The notes beneath the pieces are model-generated. The model was not told the DNA's origin, searched no databases, and saw nothing but the letters and a program-made list of their open reading frames with translations. From an uncultured Oscillospiraceae bacterium (GTDB taxonomy: Bacteria; Bacillota; Clostridia; Oscillospirales; Oscillospiraceae), in NCBI GenBank assembly GCA_900763675.1, contig CAAFLE010000028.1:1-15282 (forward strand): a DNA stretch of 15,282 nt, read 5' to 3'. Within the stretch, counting starts at the first letter, position 1. Each line of letters begins with the position of its first letter. Shown here in pieces: positions 15,213 to 15,282 of the stretch. A program made the position numbers and the translations under genes.

Positions 15213-15256
15213 AAAAAAGCAGCGCCGGAGCGTGATGAACTCCGGCGCTGCTTTTT
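15213..15256. terminator. Strong bidirectional intrinsic terminator
   Basis: GCAGCGCCGGAG (15219-15230) pairs perfectly with CTCCGGCGCTGC (15240-15251) around a nine-base loop. Six A lie on the left and five T on the right, so the stem extends through A-T pairs and gives a U-run in both directions. It can end the MerR transcript and one converging from beyond the window end. The last 26 bases show no coding signal I can assign. Confidence 0.93.
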
Positions 15257-15282
15257 ATCCCCGAAGGACGCAGTCGAATTAT

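Noticed and set aside
14981..15214. A 77-codon plus-strand frame after the MerR gene
   Set aside because: It starts inside the MerR gene, has no ribosome site, and its sequence is produced by the palindromic spacer.

Overview
This window looks like chromosome of a GC-rich gut Firmicute, most likely a clostridial lineage of the Oscillospirales type; that placement is inference. It rests on strong AGGAGG-type ribosome sites, sigma-A-like promoters with near-consensus TATAAT boxes, a Gram-positive style lipoprotein signal on the binding protein, a bile salt hydrolase, and intergenic palindromic repeats of the kind seen in such genomes. I see no rRNA, tRNA, CRISPR array, transposase or phage structural gene.

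Layout. Positions 1-190 hold a nested palindrome upstream of a SulP-type anion transporter (191-1834, +). A shared bidirectional terminator separates it from a four-gene operon on the minus strand, read from 6868 down to 1878: a lipoprotein solute-binding protein, an ABC ATPase, a fused two-domain ABC permease and a HAD-type phosphatase. The last three genes are joined by ATGA overlaps, so transporter and phosphatase are probably translated together. A near-perfect promoter precedes the operon. Next comes a phosphoglucomutase/phosphomannomutase-family enzyme (7024-8514, -), divergent from a MATE efflux pump (8656-10029, +).

The stretch 10030-11820 is the accessory part. It holds a 25-codon reading frame with its own ribosome site, a bile salt hydrolase (10228-11217, +) bracketed by two oppositely oriented copies of a palindromic repeat, and a compact divergent pair: a 56-residue protein on the minus strand (11315-11485) and a ribbon-helix-helix regulator on the plus strand (11584-11772). 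The pair shares a promoter region with three TGTGTAC repeats and a fourth partial copy, a plausible autoregulatory operator. The 56-residue gene is a confident reading frame that I cannot assign to a family, and this pair is the best candidate in the window for something undescribed.

The right end carries a Kup potassium transporter (11824-13812, -) whose leader contains a terminator-like hairpin just ahead of its ribosome site, which suggests attenuation control. A structured, possibly degenerate intergenic stretch follows, then a MerR-family regulator with a C-terminal effector domain (14187-14999, +) and a strong bidirectional terminator at the end. Overall this is membrane transport and envelope physiology with gut adaptation (bile salt hydrolase, MATE pump, potassium uptake), plus one small regulatory module.
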